This document shows, one piece after another, positions 12,538 through 22,297 of a stretch of 64,000 bases of DNA. Each line of letters starts with the position of its first letter. Within the stretch, counting starts at the first letter, position 1. A model generated the notes under the pieces. The model was not told the DNA's origin and searched no databases. It saw nothing but the letters and a program-made list of their open reading frames with translations. Origin of the DNA: a virus. The DNA lies in the IMG/VR virus record IMGVR_UViG_3300032607_001425, positions 1-64,000 of that record; one strand, 5' to 3'. A program made the translations under genes and the position numbers.

Positions 12538-13704
12538 ATTTTTACATACTATTAGATCGTTCTGATATTCTGTAAGAGAGTTGATTGTTACTTTAAATAT
12601 ATCTAATTCAAACTCTCCTACCTCTCCACTCTCTTTTAGTATCTCTGGAAGTTGTTGAATGATGCTAAAGGATTCATGTGTGAACTGTTTCATGTCAAAC
12701 TCTAATACGATATCATTTTCTACTTTCGGATCACTATACTCTATAGTGTATATCCTTTTTGATAGATCAAATTTAGTATTTGACTGTTGATCATCTAGAT
12801 AGTGTACTGTCAGTACTTGCATTTCATCACCAATATAAAGTCTATCGCACCAAGGTTCAAACGCTTTTAGCATCTCAAAGTTACAGTTCCTAATTATAAA
12901 TGCTACATTATACTTAGGGTGTATGATTGGATGCTGGTATTCGTCATTCTTAACCCAGTTACCCCATTTACGTAGGTAGTTTCTAGCAGCATTTTCTTTC
13001 ATTATATGAAAAGTACTGTCTGTTGTTACTTTCTCAACTCCATCCTGAAACTGACCTCCTCTGCATGTAAGGTGGTATACAAGTGCATCTCTACTTTGGA
13101 TACACGTCATTCCAGATAAAATCATTCTATTGAATATATCCGAATCTTCTTGATAGGAATGGAATAATTCATCGTGAAGACCTATTTGTAGTAGCTCCGA
13201 CTTATAGCAAGCCCATGGTGCAAAGATTCCATATGTTACTTGGTTTTTAGAAGTTTCTTGCTCTTGTTGTACAAAGGCATTGAAAGACTCCTCAGTAAAA
13301 TCTTCTGGATACATTCCAAAGTCTTTTACAATCTTCTCCTTTCCTTCTGGATGGAGAGGTGGTTCAATTCTAGTACCTGCTATAACTGTCTTAGGTTTTA
13401 AATGTTTGAGGATATTCCTATCGAAGTCCTTTCCCATAAACATATCAGCATGGAACATGCACACTATATCTGTTTTTGCAGCTTCAATGCATCTGTTGTA
13501 TGCATATGCTATTCCCTTAGGTGTATCTGTCTCATTTACTAAGTACGTAACTTTATTTGCTTGTAGCCATTCAATAGTTCCATCATTGCTAGCATCAACA
13601 TATACAATTATTTTATTATGTTGACTGCTATTTTTCTTTATAGAAGCAATACTGCTTTTCAGGTATCGTAAGTTGTTCTTACTTGGTATACAAAATGTTA
13701 TCAT
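12535..13704 (-). CDS. GT2 family glycosyltransferase, 389 aa
   Basis: N-terminal GT-A fold: MITFCIPSKNNLRYLKSSIA, then VYVDASNDGTIEWL (nucleotide-binding region) and CMFHADMFMGKDF (the DxD-like metal site). The C-terminal 120 residues are extra and not recognised. It would transfer a sugar from a nucleotide donor in the cytoplasm. It is the last gene of the sugar cluster, ten bases after the nucleotidyltransferase. Confidence 0.85.
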   Translation of the reverse strand: MITFCIPSKNNLRYLKSSIASIKKNSSQHNKIIVYVDASNDGTIEWLQANKVTYLVNETDTPKGIAYAYNRCIEAAKTDIVCMFHADMFMGKDFDRNILKHLKPKTVIAGTRIEPPLHPEGKEKIVKDFGMYPEDFTEESFNAFVQQEQETSKNQVTYGIFAPWACYKSELLQIGLHDELFHSYQEDSDIFNRMILSGMTCIQSRDALVYHLTCRGGQFQDGVEKVTTDSTFHIMKENAARNYLRKWGNWVKNDEYQHPIIHPKYNVAFIIRNCNFEMLKAFEPWCDRLYIGDEMQVLTVHYLDDQQSNTKFDLSKRIYTIEYSDPKVENDIVLEFDMKQFTHESFSIIQQLPEILKESGEVGEFELDIFKVTINSLTEYQNDLIVCKN

Positions 13705-13714
13705 AGCTGTTATT

Positions 13715-15286
13715 TTATCCTTTATTAAAGTAGTCTTCCCAGTAATTGTAGGTTCTAAAGTCGTTAGGAGTACCCCAACAGATATAATTCTCTACCTCAA
13801 ATACCTTAACCTTTAGTCCATCTTTTATGTTTTGATTAAGTACGTCATCTACGTAGAACTCTCCATTAGTTCTAATGTTTTCTTTTATATTATTACTATA
13901 TCCTTTAGTAAAGTATTCACATTTTCTAAAAAACATAGTGCCAACAATGGCATGGGTTGTCAATGGATCTTCATAGATAAACTTCTTACAAGAAACATGC
14001 TTAACGAATCCACTGTCATCAACATCTAACCATGCATATGCATTGGGATTTGTTTTACTAGCTTGATTGTTTCTGAATGTCCATACGATTATATCTATGG
14101 AAGTATCGTTAACCATGTCTAGGTACTTCTGAGAATCGTAATACACACCATTGTCGCATGCAGAAATTAAAATAGGAGACTGCAAATTTATACCCACTTT
14201 GTCTATACCTATCTGGCATGTTGATGCCTGGCCCTGTGTTGTTGTATCAATTGACACTACTTTGGTATTACTATAATACTCAGTCAATTTCCTATCAAGG
14301 CTAAAGTTGTTAATATGGTCTTTCAAGCACATAAATACACTATTGTCTGACTGAGGTAGGCAGTCAACTGCTTGTAGGATCATTGGTAGGTTGTCAACTG
14401 GTAGTAATGGTTTTGGCAGTGTGTACCCTTCTTCTTCAAACCTACTTCCTCTACCTGCCATTGGAAGAAGCAGCGTAGTACCTTGTGGGTTTTTAACTTT
14501 TGGTTGAGCATTTTTTAAATTATTAAAATAATTAGACCAGCTTCTGTAATTCTCCAAGTCATAAGGTGTACCCCATTGTAGCATTTTGTCAATTAGGAAT
14601 GTTGTTACAACTAGACTATCTCTAATAAGTAAGTTGTATACTAGGCTAACGTAATATTCTCCGTTCAAAGAATCTCCTATCTCTACTAATTCTTTAAAAT
14701 ACTTCTTTACTGTAGTTCCATTTTTAAAATAGTAAGTGCCATTAGATGCTAATTCTGATATTTTGTCATCAGTAAAGGGTTTCTTTTCCTGAACCGCTAC
14801 AGCTTTACTACCTTCCATTTTTACAAATGCATAGTTGTCTGAGCCTAGCATGTGAGGATGAAATCCAGTGTAGCATGCAATTGCTCCGTCAGAATTTGCT
14901 TCTCTGGTTTGTTTTAAGAATTTACTATAATCCCAACTAGTTCCATAATCACAGTAGCTAACAATAACCTCCCTGTCATCGTCAATATATTGAGCAACTT
15001 GGTTGACTGCATCTACAGGTCCTTTTCTATTTTCATTTGGAACTGATAATATTTTACAGTTTGGTGATAGTGTCTGTAGTATACTCTCCATGTTAGTATC
15101 TCTTAAATGTATCTCATTACAAATAAAGATGACATCATCAGGACTATCAAACATTTCAACTACATGTTGAATTATTGGTTTCTCATTAACAACAATTAGG
15201 GATTTGGTATCAGCATAACCTGCATCGACAAAACGCTTACCTACACCAGACATGGGTATCACTAATTGAACTTTGTTTTGTATCAT
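13715..15286 (-). CDS. Tandem nucleotidyltransferase (sugar-phosphate activating), 523 aa
   Basis: Two NTP-transferase domains in one chain. Domain 1 starts with VIPMSGVGKRFVDAGYADTK, domain 2 (about residue 270) with LLPMAGRGSRFEEEGYTLPK. Both keep the G-x-G-x-R-F phosphate loop and the following Lys. Domain 2 is closest to the usual glucose-1-phosphate-type signature (PKPLLPV). Such enzymes join a sugar or polyol phosphate to an NTP. A double domain is unusual and could give two activities or an active/regulatory pair. Context: phosphatase, aldolase and transferases next door. Confidence 0.82.
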   Translation of the reverse strand: MIQNKVQLVIPMSGVGKRFVDAGYADTKSLIVVNEKPIIQHVVEMFDSPDDVIFICNEIHLRDTNMESILQTLSPNCKILSVPNENRKGPVDAVNQVAQYIDDDREVIVSYCDYGTSWDYSKFLKQTREANSDGAIACYTGFHPHMLGSDNYAFVKMEGSKAVAVQEKKPFTDDKISELASNGTYYFKNGTTVKKYFKELVEIGDSLNGEYYVSLVYNLLIRDSLVVTTFLIDKMLQWGTPYDLENYRSWSNYFNNLKNAQPKVKNPQGTTLLLPMAGRGSRFEEEGYTLPKPLLPVDNLPMILQAVDCLPQSDNSVFMCLKDHINNFSLDRKLTEYYSNTKVVSIDTTTQGQASTCQIGIDKVGINLQSPILISACDNGVYYDSQKYLDMVNDTSIDIIVWTFRNNQASKTNPNAYAWLDVDDSGFVKHVSCKKFIYEDPLTTHAIVGTMFFRKCEYFTKGYSNNIKENIRTNGEFYVDDVLNQNIKDGLKVKVFEVENYICWGTPNDFRTYNYWEDYFNKG

Positions 15287-15306
15287 ATTATAAACTTCTT
15301 ATAAAA

Positions 15307-15783
15307 TTAATTATATAAACCTTTTTGTTTTAAGATGTACTTAGCAAAGGTCATATAGTCCGTACACACTGCATATGTTGCTATACCCTCGTACTCCAAT
15401 AAATCCTTTTCATCTAAGAGAGGTATAATTACCCTACTACCTACCTTTATTGCTAACTCATGAGCCCAAACATAACCGTTACTTGTTAACACAAAAGGAT
15501 CTGATGTGTGACAAAAAAATTGTAACGAACCTACTTTGCTAAGTTCATTAGCAGCTTCTATGTTTTTACAATGTATCCACAACCTATCTTTTCTTTTTAT
15601 CAACCATGCTTGAGTTACTTCGTAGTCTGGTGTGTCATGTCCTAGATAGTATTTGTTATTAATAAACTTTATATCAACTTCTACATCGTACCCTGCAGAT
15701 ATTGCAGTATCTATATAGGATGGAGTGTTTTCTCGATTTGGATTTGGACCTACTATGTTTCCTCTATGTGAAATTAATTTCAT
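15307..15783 (-). CDS. GDPD-like protein (glycerophosphodiesterase fold), 158 aa
   Basis: The opening MKLISHRGN, then NRENTPSYIDTAISAGYDVE and VDIKFINNKYYLGHD match the GDPD catalytic face (HRG, EN, E/D-x-D, GHD). The family usually has about 230-250 residues; this one is short, as in homologues from capsule or LPS clusters. It may act on a glycerol-phosphate-containing precursor. The lack of a signal peptide implies cytoplasmic action. Confidence 0.78.
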   Translation of the reverse strand: MKLISHRGNIVGPNPNRENTPSYIDTAISAGYDVEVDIKFINNKYYLGHDTPDYEVTQAWLIKRKDRLWIHCKNIEAANELSKVGSLQFFCHTSDPFVLTSNGYVWAHELAIKVGSRVIIPLLDEKDLLEYEGIATYAVCTDYMTFAKYILKQKGLYN

Positions 15784-15792
15784 AACTTTGTT

Positions 15793-16692
15793 TTAATTTA
15801 TAAATTGAAGTTTTTCAAGATCTGGTTCTATGTAGTAGGTGAACTTAGCATTCCTAAAACTAGTAACCAGTATATCCCTTTCCTTAGCATTTTGGTACTC
15901 GTTATAAAAATCTTGACCAAATATTATTACAGTCACCTTTTTACATTTATCGGATAGGTATATAAAATTTTTCATAAAAGTTGTACCCCAAGAAAACACA
16001 ACCTCCTCTGAGTTGTATAATATGTTTGCTAAACCTATTTCACCTACGTCAGATGGTTCAACAGATACGTACCCATTTCTTTCACAAAAACTATTCGCTA
16101 CTTTAGAATCGACAACACCCATAGTTGATGATACCGAAGATTCTAGCTTCTTTATTATTGCAGTTTTTGTATAGTTTGTTTTATAATCTACATCTACAAT
16201 TCTACTTTGTATAAAATTTGATATGTTTCTTGTGATTTTTTCACTTTCCAAAAAACTATGTAAAGAATTGGGTATCAATAACACTTCCCTAAATCTATAC
16301 AAAGTATCAGATTCTAAGTAAATTATCCTAGATTTACTTACTAGTTTTTCAACTACTTCTAATATCCCAGATTGTAGTTCCCTAAAAACTATAAACTTGT
16401 ACTTAGAGTTTTCGGCTTTGCTAAAGTAGTTTAGCAGTATTGAGTAAACTCCACTATAAGCATGTACACCTGTGTGGAACGATGTTACTAGTGGCACTAC
16501 TGCTTCATCTATCGTTACATAGTCTTTCCCTAAAACTGGAGTGTGTGAATGACCTTTGATTAAATAGTGCCAGTCGTTTGATTGTTCTATGAAAGATCGG
16601 TCACTGTCAAAACAATATCCTTGGTTATTTGTTATAGTAAAGAAGCAGTTTTCATAAACTACTGGTGTTATCTTTTCGATTGAATAGCTCAT
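15793..16692 (-). CDS. Putative glycosyltransferase, GT61-like, 299 aa
   Basis: Starts MSYSIEKITPVVYENCFFTI. Weak resemblance to GT61/DUF563 proteins: an N-terminal beta domain, VHAYSGVYSILLNYFSKAEN in the middle, and VVFSWGTTFMKNFIYLSDKC near the end where GT61 has its GAGLAN-type loop. That loop is not conserved here, so the family call is tentative. It overlaps the downstream start of 16689-16985 by ATGA. Confidence 0.55.
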   Translation of the reverse strand: MSYSIEKITPVVYENCFFTITNNQGYCFDSDRSFIEQSNDWHYLIKGHSHTPVLGKDYVTIDEAVVPLVTSFHTGVHAYSGVYSILLNYFSKAENSKYKFIVFRELQSGILEVVEKLVSKSRIIYLESDTLYRFREVLLIPNSLHSFLESEKITRNISNFIQSRIVDVDYKTNYTKTAIIKKLESSVSSTMGVVDSKVANSFCERNGYVSVEPSDVGEIGLANILYNSEEVVFSWGTTFMKNFIYLSDKCKKVTVIIFGQDFYNEYQNAKERDILVTSFRNAKFTYYIEPDLEKLQFIN

Positions 16693-16985
16693 AACTCTTC
16701 GATTCTTAATGTCTTGTCGTCAATAAATAAATCATAATAGGGCTTTGTAACATTCAACTCGTGGTGTTTTGCCCCCCATTCAGCTAGCTGCTGCTTAGTT
16801 AAATCATACCAATTGACTTGCGTCCTACTACCTCGAGCAGTCCAATAGACTATTGTATTACCCTGATCGTATAGTTTGTTGATCTTTTCAATGTTGTGCT
16901 TTATTGGCCTAGCCTTGGAGTAATCCCTAGGTTCTGGTGTTTCACAGATGGTTTCGTCTATGTCCACGTATATTACTTTTGTCAT
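16689..16985 (-). CDS. HAD phosphatase, EcbF/BcbF-like, 98 aa
   Basis: HAD motif I IYVDIDETIC (D-x-D), motif II in VYWTARG (Thr) and motif IV in DLFIDDK. Length and layout fit the capsule-locus EcbF/BcbF type, which lacks a cap domain. It would remove a phosphate from a sugar or polyol phosphate in the pathway next to the nucleotidyltransferase and aldolase. Overlaps both neighbours by four bases. Confidence 0.82.
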   Translation of the reverse strand: MTKVIYVDIDETICETPEPRDYSKARPIKHNIEKINKLYDQGNTIVYWTARGSRTQVNWYDLTKQQLAEWGAKHHELNVTKPYYDLFIDDKTLRIEEL

Positions 16986-17656
16986 AATTGCTCTAATCTA
17001 TATTTTTCTTTTTCATCCTTTACTAGGCTACCTACTTGTTGATCTGATAGAAACTGTATGTTTCCCATACTAAGGCTTTTTATATAAACCTCAGCAGCTT
17101 TTTCACAAATATCTGTAATGGTAGTACACTCTCTGATTGAACTTCCACATGCAATTACTCCATGATTCTTTAATAGAATTAGTTTAGGAAAGTATCCTTG
17201 TGTCTTAATAAAGGAGTTTACATGCAGCTTAACTAGTTCAGTTAGTTCCTCTCCTGGTTTGGCGTAAGGTACTAAGCACGTCTTTGATCCATTAAACACC
17301 ACTTGGTCTGGAAATAATCTATTGCTTGCAAAGTCCGAAGCATACTCAGTGCATAGTACTGCTAGTGTATGTGCTGGGTGAGTGTGTGCTACATACTTCA
17401 CGTTGGGAAAACCTATCAGAAAAGTATGAAAACCTAACTCCATGCTTCCTTTTTTGTCAAAATTATCTAGCTGGGTATTGCTAAAGTCGAAGGTAATTAG
17501 GTCTGTGTTTTTCAAACCCTGTAAGCTATGTCCACTAGCTTTTATTAAAAACGAACTGTTATCTGCTTTACCGGAGATGTTACCTTCCATTCCTACACAA
17601 TACTTAGATACTGTATCAGCTAATAACCCTAACTCGGTAGCAACTCTCCTATCCAT
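16982..17656 (-). CDS. Class II aldolase/adducin-family enzyme, 224 aa
   Basis: N-terminal GNISGK loop (about residue 25), zinc ligands in YVAHTHPAHTLAVL and KNHGVIACG, with glycine-rich turns typical of L-fuculose-1-phosphate-type aldolases and methylthioribulose dehydratases. It would make or break a carbon bond in a sugar phosphate. Length is normal for the family. It sits one base after the methyltransferase gene in the sugar cluster. Confidence 0.83.
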   Translation of the reverse strand: MDRRVATELGLLADTVSKYCVGMEGNISGKADNSSFLIKASGHSLQGLKNTDLITFDFSNTQLDNFDKKGSMELGFHTFLIGFPNVKYVAHTHPAHTLAVLCTEYASDFASNRLFPDQVVFNGSKTCLVPYAKPGEELTELVKLHVNSFIKTQGYFPKLILLKNHGVIACGSSIRECTTITDICEKAAEVYIKSLSMGNIQFLSDQQVGSLVKDEKEKYRLEQL

Positions 17657-17657
17657 A

Positions 17658-18386
17658 TTAAAAACCTTTCTTAACTATAAATGCTGTTGGTGCAATCCAA
17701 CCTGTACTCTGTAATGTGTATTCCATATTTCTTTCTTTTAGAAATCTCTTAACACCAATACTCTCACTGAACTTATGGTACTCGTACTCGTCAAATAAAA
17801 TAACTCCTCCAGGTAGCAACCTATCCCACATATTGAATAAGGTATGATAAGTAGGTCTTTCTAAATCTACGTCAATATAGATTAAAGATGCTCTGAAGCC
17901 AGGGTTTTCCTGTAGGAAGGTTGGCATTGAAAATTCAACATCTCCATCTATGAGTTTAAATTTATCTGTCTTTGTGTCTGATAGTCTTTTGTAAACAGCC
18001 TCTAGTGTTAGCTCACTATCGCTAACTCTATCATATACAACATTCATAGCATCTCTGTCAAGCTTGCTATCCTTATTTAGTATAGCACTACTCTCTTCTC
18101 TGCTGAATATATCAAATCCTATAACTTTCTTATTAGAATTAGGACAGAATATTTCTATAAATTTTAGAAAAGATGACATGCCTGATCCTTTAAATACCCC
18201 AACCTCTACAATGTCTCCTGGTAGGTGTTGTACTTCTAAGAAGTGCTTAAACCTATGTAAAAGCTTTCCTGTTAACTTTAAATCTTCTGAAAATATGAAA
18301 TCGTTAAATGCTTTATAAGTATCCGTAGATACATTATTTAGCTTGTTTTCATTAGTAATTTGGTCTAATCCAATTTTTTTATTCAT
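17658..18386 (-). CDS. TylF-like SAM-dependent methyltransferase, 242 aa
   Basis: The SAM loop is GDIVEVGVFKGSGMSSFL, with acidic motif VIGFDIF and the TylF-type YIDVDLERPTY plus LLPGGVILFDEY. Enzymes of this kind methylate a sugar hydroxyl in a nucleotide sugar or glycan and need a divalent metal. No signal peptide. It probably modifies the sugar handled by the adjacent transferases. Confidence 0.85.
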   Translation of the reverse strand: MNKKIGLDQITNENKLNNVSTDTYKAFNDFIFSEDLKLTGKLLHRFKHFLEVQHLPGDIVEVGVFKGSGMSSFLKFIEIFCPNSNKKVIGFDIFSREESSAILNKDSKLDRDAMNVVYDRVSDSELTLEAVYKRLSDTKTDKFKLIDGDVEFSMPTFLQENPGFRASLIYIDVDLERPTYHTLFNMWDRLLPGGVILFDEYEYHKFSESIGVKRFLKERNMEYTLQSTGWIAPTAFIVKKGF

Positions 18387-18423
18387 TTTATTTACTTTTG
18401 CTTTTTATTAATATAGGAAAAAA

Positions 18424-19866
18424 TTAGCTAACTTCCAACCCTAAATTAAGAATAAAGTATATTAGATAATCATAATAATTGTGATAGACTGGTATTGTAG
18501 GGTCTTCCCATAGCGATTTGTCCTTATACTTTAAAAAAGTAATTGACGTAAAGTCTCCTTGAGATCCTACTTCGTATCCTACGTTACATCTACGTAAGGT
18601 CTCTAGTATCTTTCCTATATCATGCTTATTATGTACCAATAGTTGTAGCTGTGTGTTTCCATCTTTGTCTAAAAAGAATCTTACAACTAAGTCAGAGTTG
18701 TCTCGTTGAGGATGAATATACTTTTTGTAATCATCTCTTCTTTTATTAATCTGATCCAATACCTTCTCCAGGGTATGTCCTCTTTCATTTACATCCCTCT
18801 GTATCTTCCATTGTGTTTTTAATTGTTCATCTGTATCTATGAATATTTTTAGATTGTATAAATGATCATCTTTGCTATATAAACTATGTAGTCCACATAC
18901 AATTGTATTCTCACTTGGTTCTATTAGCTGACTCTCTGTGAAGGTTCCTGTCTTATGATCATAGTCTACCTGGTATATTGAATTTCCTAACTTAAGGTTG
19001 AATATATCTTCATTCATTTTTGTTATGTAGTTTGCATCAGGATTTAGGTGTGTATACTTTTCCCAATTTTGATTCCCTCTTTCCCACTTATGGTACCTAT
19101 CGCACTCTAATGCAAAAGAGTTTGAAAAGAACTTTTTAAGTAAGTTTGTAAGAGTTGTCTTTCCAGAACCGGAATCTCCACAAATACCAAATACATTACA
19201 TTTTGATAGTATTATTTCATAATCTAAATTAAGTAGCTTGTAGTTGGTACCGGTGTCGGCAAGGTAGTGGTATAGTGACGTTTCTGATACCGGACCTGTC
19301 TTGCTTATTAAATCCTGGAGGTGTTCATAGATGTTGAAGTAGGTATCCATTGCTGTTGAAGTTCCATATGCAAAAGTATCACATAGGTACTGGTCACTTG
19401 AATTGGTTAGCTTGACTCTATCTATTTTACTGTCTTTGGGTATGTAGATTCCATTACCACTATCTAAAGCTTCTTCGAAATTAATCTCTTCTTTAAGAAG
19501 AACGTCGGGTCTATACCTGATAACTAGATCGTATTTAAAGTTAGAGGATGCTTCTTCAACTTTCTTTAGTTCATTGAGTCTGTATAACTTACTCCACTGG
19601 TTCATGGTTGCATTCTCTAATTTGTGATCTGAGTACTTCCTGTTTGTTTCTATTAGTACGCTAGTAGGGTTTAGTATTGAAATAACTTTTTCAAAGTCTT
19701 TATTCTCATTTATTAAATTAAAGTATCTATCTTCTCGGTTTTCATTTTTAGTTATGTGAAGAAATACATCAACATCAAAAGATTGTTCAATTAGTTGATT
19801 TTTTATAAAAGTAATACCACTTTCATAGTTTCTTAAATATCCAGATATCAATAAGGCAGCTCTCAT
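18424..19866 (-). CDS. Glycosyltransferase-like domain fused to uridine-kinase-like domain, 480 aa
   Basis: Residues 1-200 look like a sugar transferase of capsule loci (MRAALLISGYLRNYESGITF; DLVIRYRPDVLL). From residue about 225 a P-loop kinase begins: VFGICGDSGSGKTTLTNLLK with ECDRYHKW and GLHSLYS, the uridine kinase/phosphoribulokinase pattern. The last 80 residues are extra. The kinase half would phosphorylate a nucleoside or sugar, perhaps the substrate of the nucleotidyltransferase. The fusion is unusual and I know no characterised example. Confidence 0.75.
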   Translation of the reverse strand: MRAALLISGYLRNYESGITFIKNQLIEQSFDVDVFLHITKNENREDRYFNLINENKDFEKVISILNPTSVLIETNRKYSDHKLENATMNQWSKLYRLNELKKVEEASSNFKYDLVIRYRPDVLLKEEINFEEALDSGNGIYIPKDSKIDRVKLTNSSDQYLCDTFAYGTSTAMDTYFNIYEHLQDLISKTGPVSETSLYHYLADTGTNYKLLNLDYEIILSKCNVFGICGDSGSGKTTLTNLLKKFFSNSFALECDRYHKWERGNQNWEKYTHLNPDANYITKMNEDIFNLKLGNSIYQVDYDHKTGTFTESQLIEPSENTIVCGLHSLYSKDDHLYNLKIFIDTDEQLKTQWKIQRDVNERGHTLEKVLDQINKRRDDYKKYIHPQRDNSDLVVRFFLDKDGNTQLQLLVHNKHDIGKILETLRRCNVGYEVGSQGDFTSITFLKYKDKSLWEDPTIPVYHNYYDYLIYFILNLGLEVS

Positions 19867-20759
19867 ATTATCAAATTTATATTTTTATTATTACTCTCAA
19901 TCATTTGCTTAACAGTATTTTTTAGATTGCCCTTGTTAAAAATTCTATCGTAATACTCCTCGTAGTTCCTATTAACATCTAATACTTTACTTGGCAAGTC
20001 TTTATAATCAGCCCATATAATAGATTCACTGTATGGAATTTTTTCCTTTAACGGTACATGTTCACTCACAATTAGTACACCCCTAAGGAGAGCAGGTAGC
20101 ACTCTAAGTTCTTCAAAGGTGTCGTGGTGATTGGTCTGGTGTATATTTACGAGTATTTTAGTTCTGTTATAGAGTGCTTGTAGTGCTTTACTTTCAAAAC
20201 AATTTGTAACGTTGTTAATGTTTATATTTAAGTTTCGCATCTTATCAACAATAAAGTCTCTCCTTTCATTCCCACTATTAAATAGACATACAATATCGTC
20301 CCTTCCCTGCATAGTGCCATATCGTTCCTCATACAGTGTCGGGTATACGTGAATCACCTTTTTAAGGTATTGGTCAAAAATACTGTTAGTACTAATGTTA
20401 TACATGTTAGGAAAGCTGTACTCTATGACGTAATCCAGAGCATTATAGTATCCAAACTTTGGTATACGAATTAAATATACTTGCTGGTTTGCGTACTGCA
20501 CTGTGCCGTATATGTGCTCTTCGACGGATCTTCCACCTGCTTTTACCAATGTGTGTTCAACTTGAAGATCAATCCTAACTACTTTGTTTTGATTTGGAAA
20601 TACTACAGCATAAGGTCCAAGTACTACGTTTATGCTACCACTATAGTTTGCTAGCCGATCTCTTAAGAGAGATATGCAGTACATGTAGTATTCCCTAATA
20701 TGCATATCGTGTTCGAGATTGTATGCTAAGTAGCACTGATTTATCTGTTCTATTTTCAT
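19863..20759 (-). CDS. GT-B-like glycosyltransferase, 298 aa
   Basis: Starts MKIEQINQCYLAYNLEHDMH. The C-terminal part has the donor-site pattern NIHQTNHHDTFEELRVLPAL followed by LRGVLIVSEHVPLKE, as in family 1/4-like phage and capsule transferases. Overlaps the neighbours tightly (ATGA). Acceptor and donor unknown. Confidence 0.7.
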   Translation of the reverse strand: MKIEQINQCYLAYNLEHDMHIREYYMYCISLLRDRLANYSGSINVVLGPYAVVFPNQNKVVRIDLQVEHTLVKAGGRSVEEHIYGTVQYANQQVYLIRIPKFGYYNALDYVIEYSFPNMYNISTNSIFDQYLKKVIHVYPTLYEERYGTMQGRDDIVCLFNSGNERRDFIVDKMRNLNININNVTNCFESKALQALYNRTKILVNIHQTNHHDTFEELRVLPALLRGVLIVSEHVPLKEKIPYSESIIWADYKDLPSKVLDVNRNYEEYYDRIFNKGNLKNTVKQMIESNNKNINLII

Positions 20760-21524
20760 TTAATACTTATCTACTGTGTTTTCATTTTTTTGTTGGACTA
20801 CTTTTGTAAAGAAGCTGTCGACATTGTCGTGGTACGGATCAACTGTCCAACAGTCATACTTCTCTTTTAAGTCTCTAATATCACCATCTAGATCGAAGTT
20901 GGAATATCCATTTAACTCCCACAATATTCTTGCTAGGTACCTCTCAGCTCCTTCACTATCCAGTCTTGTCTGCTGTACTATTGTTTTTAAAATGCGGTAA
21001 AGCTCCTCAGCATGCACACTATCTATAATAAAGCTACTGCACCAACAAAACGTAATCTTGTCTAAATTGTTATTCATTCCTAGATTTTCTAGAACAGGAT
21101 ACCATACTTCTCTACAAGCCCCATCTGGGTAGTAGCTGTTTATTGGACAGGCCTTTATGTTCAAGTCTCTTAGTGCTTTGTAGTCTAATCCTTTATTTAA
21201 GATAAAATTATCTTGTGTGAAGTTGATGTAGCTGTACTTATGTATAAGCTGATTTGCTATTAGGTAGTGCAATCCAACTTGATATGCCCCTAGTTCAAAC
21301 TTGCTCTGTATATTGTTATCTAAAAATACTACATTTAACCTACTATCAATAGTCTCAAATACCTCATCCTTGTAGGTAGAATTATTATCTACTACAATAA
21401 CCAAAGCTTCTGGATAATACTCGAAGATGCGTTCCGTGTATAGTTTTAGGTAGGATGGGTATCCTCTGAAATACTTATGAGCTATGATAAAGCAAACTTT
21501 GTTAGGATGTACTAGTTGTTCCAT
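20760..21524 (-). CDS. GT-A-like glycosyltransferase, 254 aa
   Basis: Starts MEQLVHPNKVCFIIAHKYFR. ALVIVVDNNST is a GT-A nucleotide-binding strand, followed by YSYINFTQDNFIL (DxD-like region). The middle has a Cys/Trp-rich stretch (FCWCSSFII). The family is not certain; it lies between two other transferases with overlapping frames. Confidence 0.62.
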   Translation of the reverse strand: MEQLVHPNKVCFIIAHKYFRGYPSYLKLYTERIFEYYPEALVIVVDNNSTYKDEVFETIDSRLNVVFLDNNIQSKFELGAYQVGLHYLIANQLIHKYSYINFTQDNFILNKGLDYKALRDLNIKACPINSYYPDGACREVWYPVLENLGMNNNLDKITFCWCSSFIIDSVHAEELYRILKTIVQQTRLDSEGAERYLARILWELNGYSNFDLDGDIRDLKEKYDCWTVDPYHDNVDSFFTKVVQQKNENTVDKY

Positions 21525-22297
21525 TTTTTTGAATTTTTTAAATTATACTTATCTACTATCTGGATGTAGTGTTCTTTTACGTCAGAATAGGGTTGGTTAT
21601 ATATTGTTGTATAGGTTTCGTTTAGTGGTACTAGTCTACCGCCATGACTAATATGAAAGTACATAAAAAAGTCCACACAGTCAAAATGTCCACAACTAAC
21701 TTTAGTTGCTGTGTGTAGTTTGTATATGTTAAATTGTTTACAAAAAATTTGAACATCTAAATCTTCTATGTTTCTATAAGTTTTATGTGGAAAGTTATTT
21801 AGTATTTCTAACAAACAAGATTTTTTCCAAATCGAAGGATTAACATTGTATACATAGCTATGCGCATCTTCCTGCTTTACTAACAAGGTAGTTTGTCCTA
21901 TATAGGCAGTTAAGTCGTATAGCATACTACAGTTCATGTTGTCTGTGTATTTTAGATCAACTCTGTCAATATTTTCAACTAACATAGCTTGGTGTATTAT
22001 ATTGACTACATCATCGTCACAGTGTAGCAATATGTCTATGTCATGCATAAATAAGAAATATTCACAATTGAGTTGAGATATGCAGTAGCTAAGTCTTGTA
22101 GCATAGGTGTCATAATCATTGTAGAATATAACTTGTTGATATCTTGCGTATAGGTAGTCTAATTCAAGATTGTTTTTATTAATACACAAAATACAATTGC
22201 TTCGATTAGATGTAACATACTCAGATTGTATTTCTAATATATCTAAGTAGTCTGTATGTGAGTACACTACGTACGTCAGTAAACTATTTTGGTCCAT
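21512..22297 (-). CDS. GT-A-like glycosyltransferase, 261 aa
   Basis: Starts MDQNSLLTYVVYSHTDYLDI. FLFMHDIDILLHCDDD gives a clear acidic metal-site cluster after a Rossmann-like N-terminal half; later blocks are unfamiliar. The 13-base overlaps at both ends indicate one polycistronic unit. Acceptor unknown. Confidence 0.62.
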   Translation of the reverse strand: MDQNSLLTYVVYSHTDYLDILEIQSEYVTSNRSNCILCINKNNLELDYLYARYQQVIFYNDYDTYATRLSYCISQLNCEYFLFMHDIDILLHCDDDVVNIIHQAMLVENIDRVDLKYTDNMNCSMLYDLTAYIGQTTLLVKQEDAHSYVYNVNPSIWKKSCLLEILNNFPHKTYRNIEDLDVQIFCKQFNIYKLHTATKVSCGHFDCVDFFMYFHISHGGRLVPLNETYTTIYNQPYSDVKEHYIQIVDKYNLKNSKKWNN

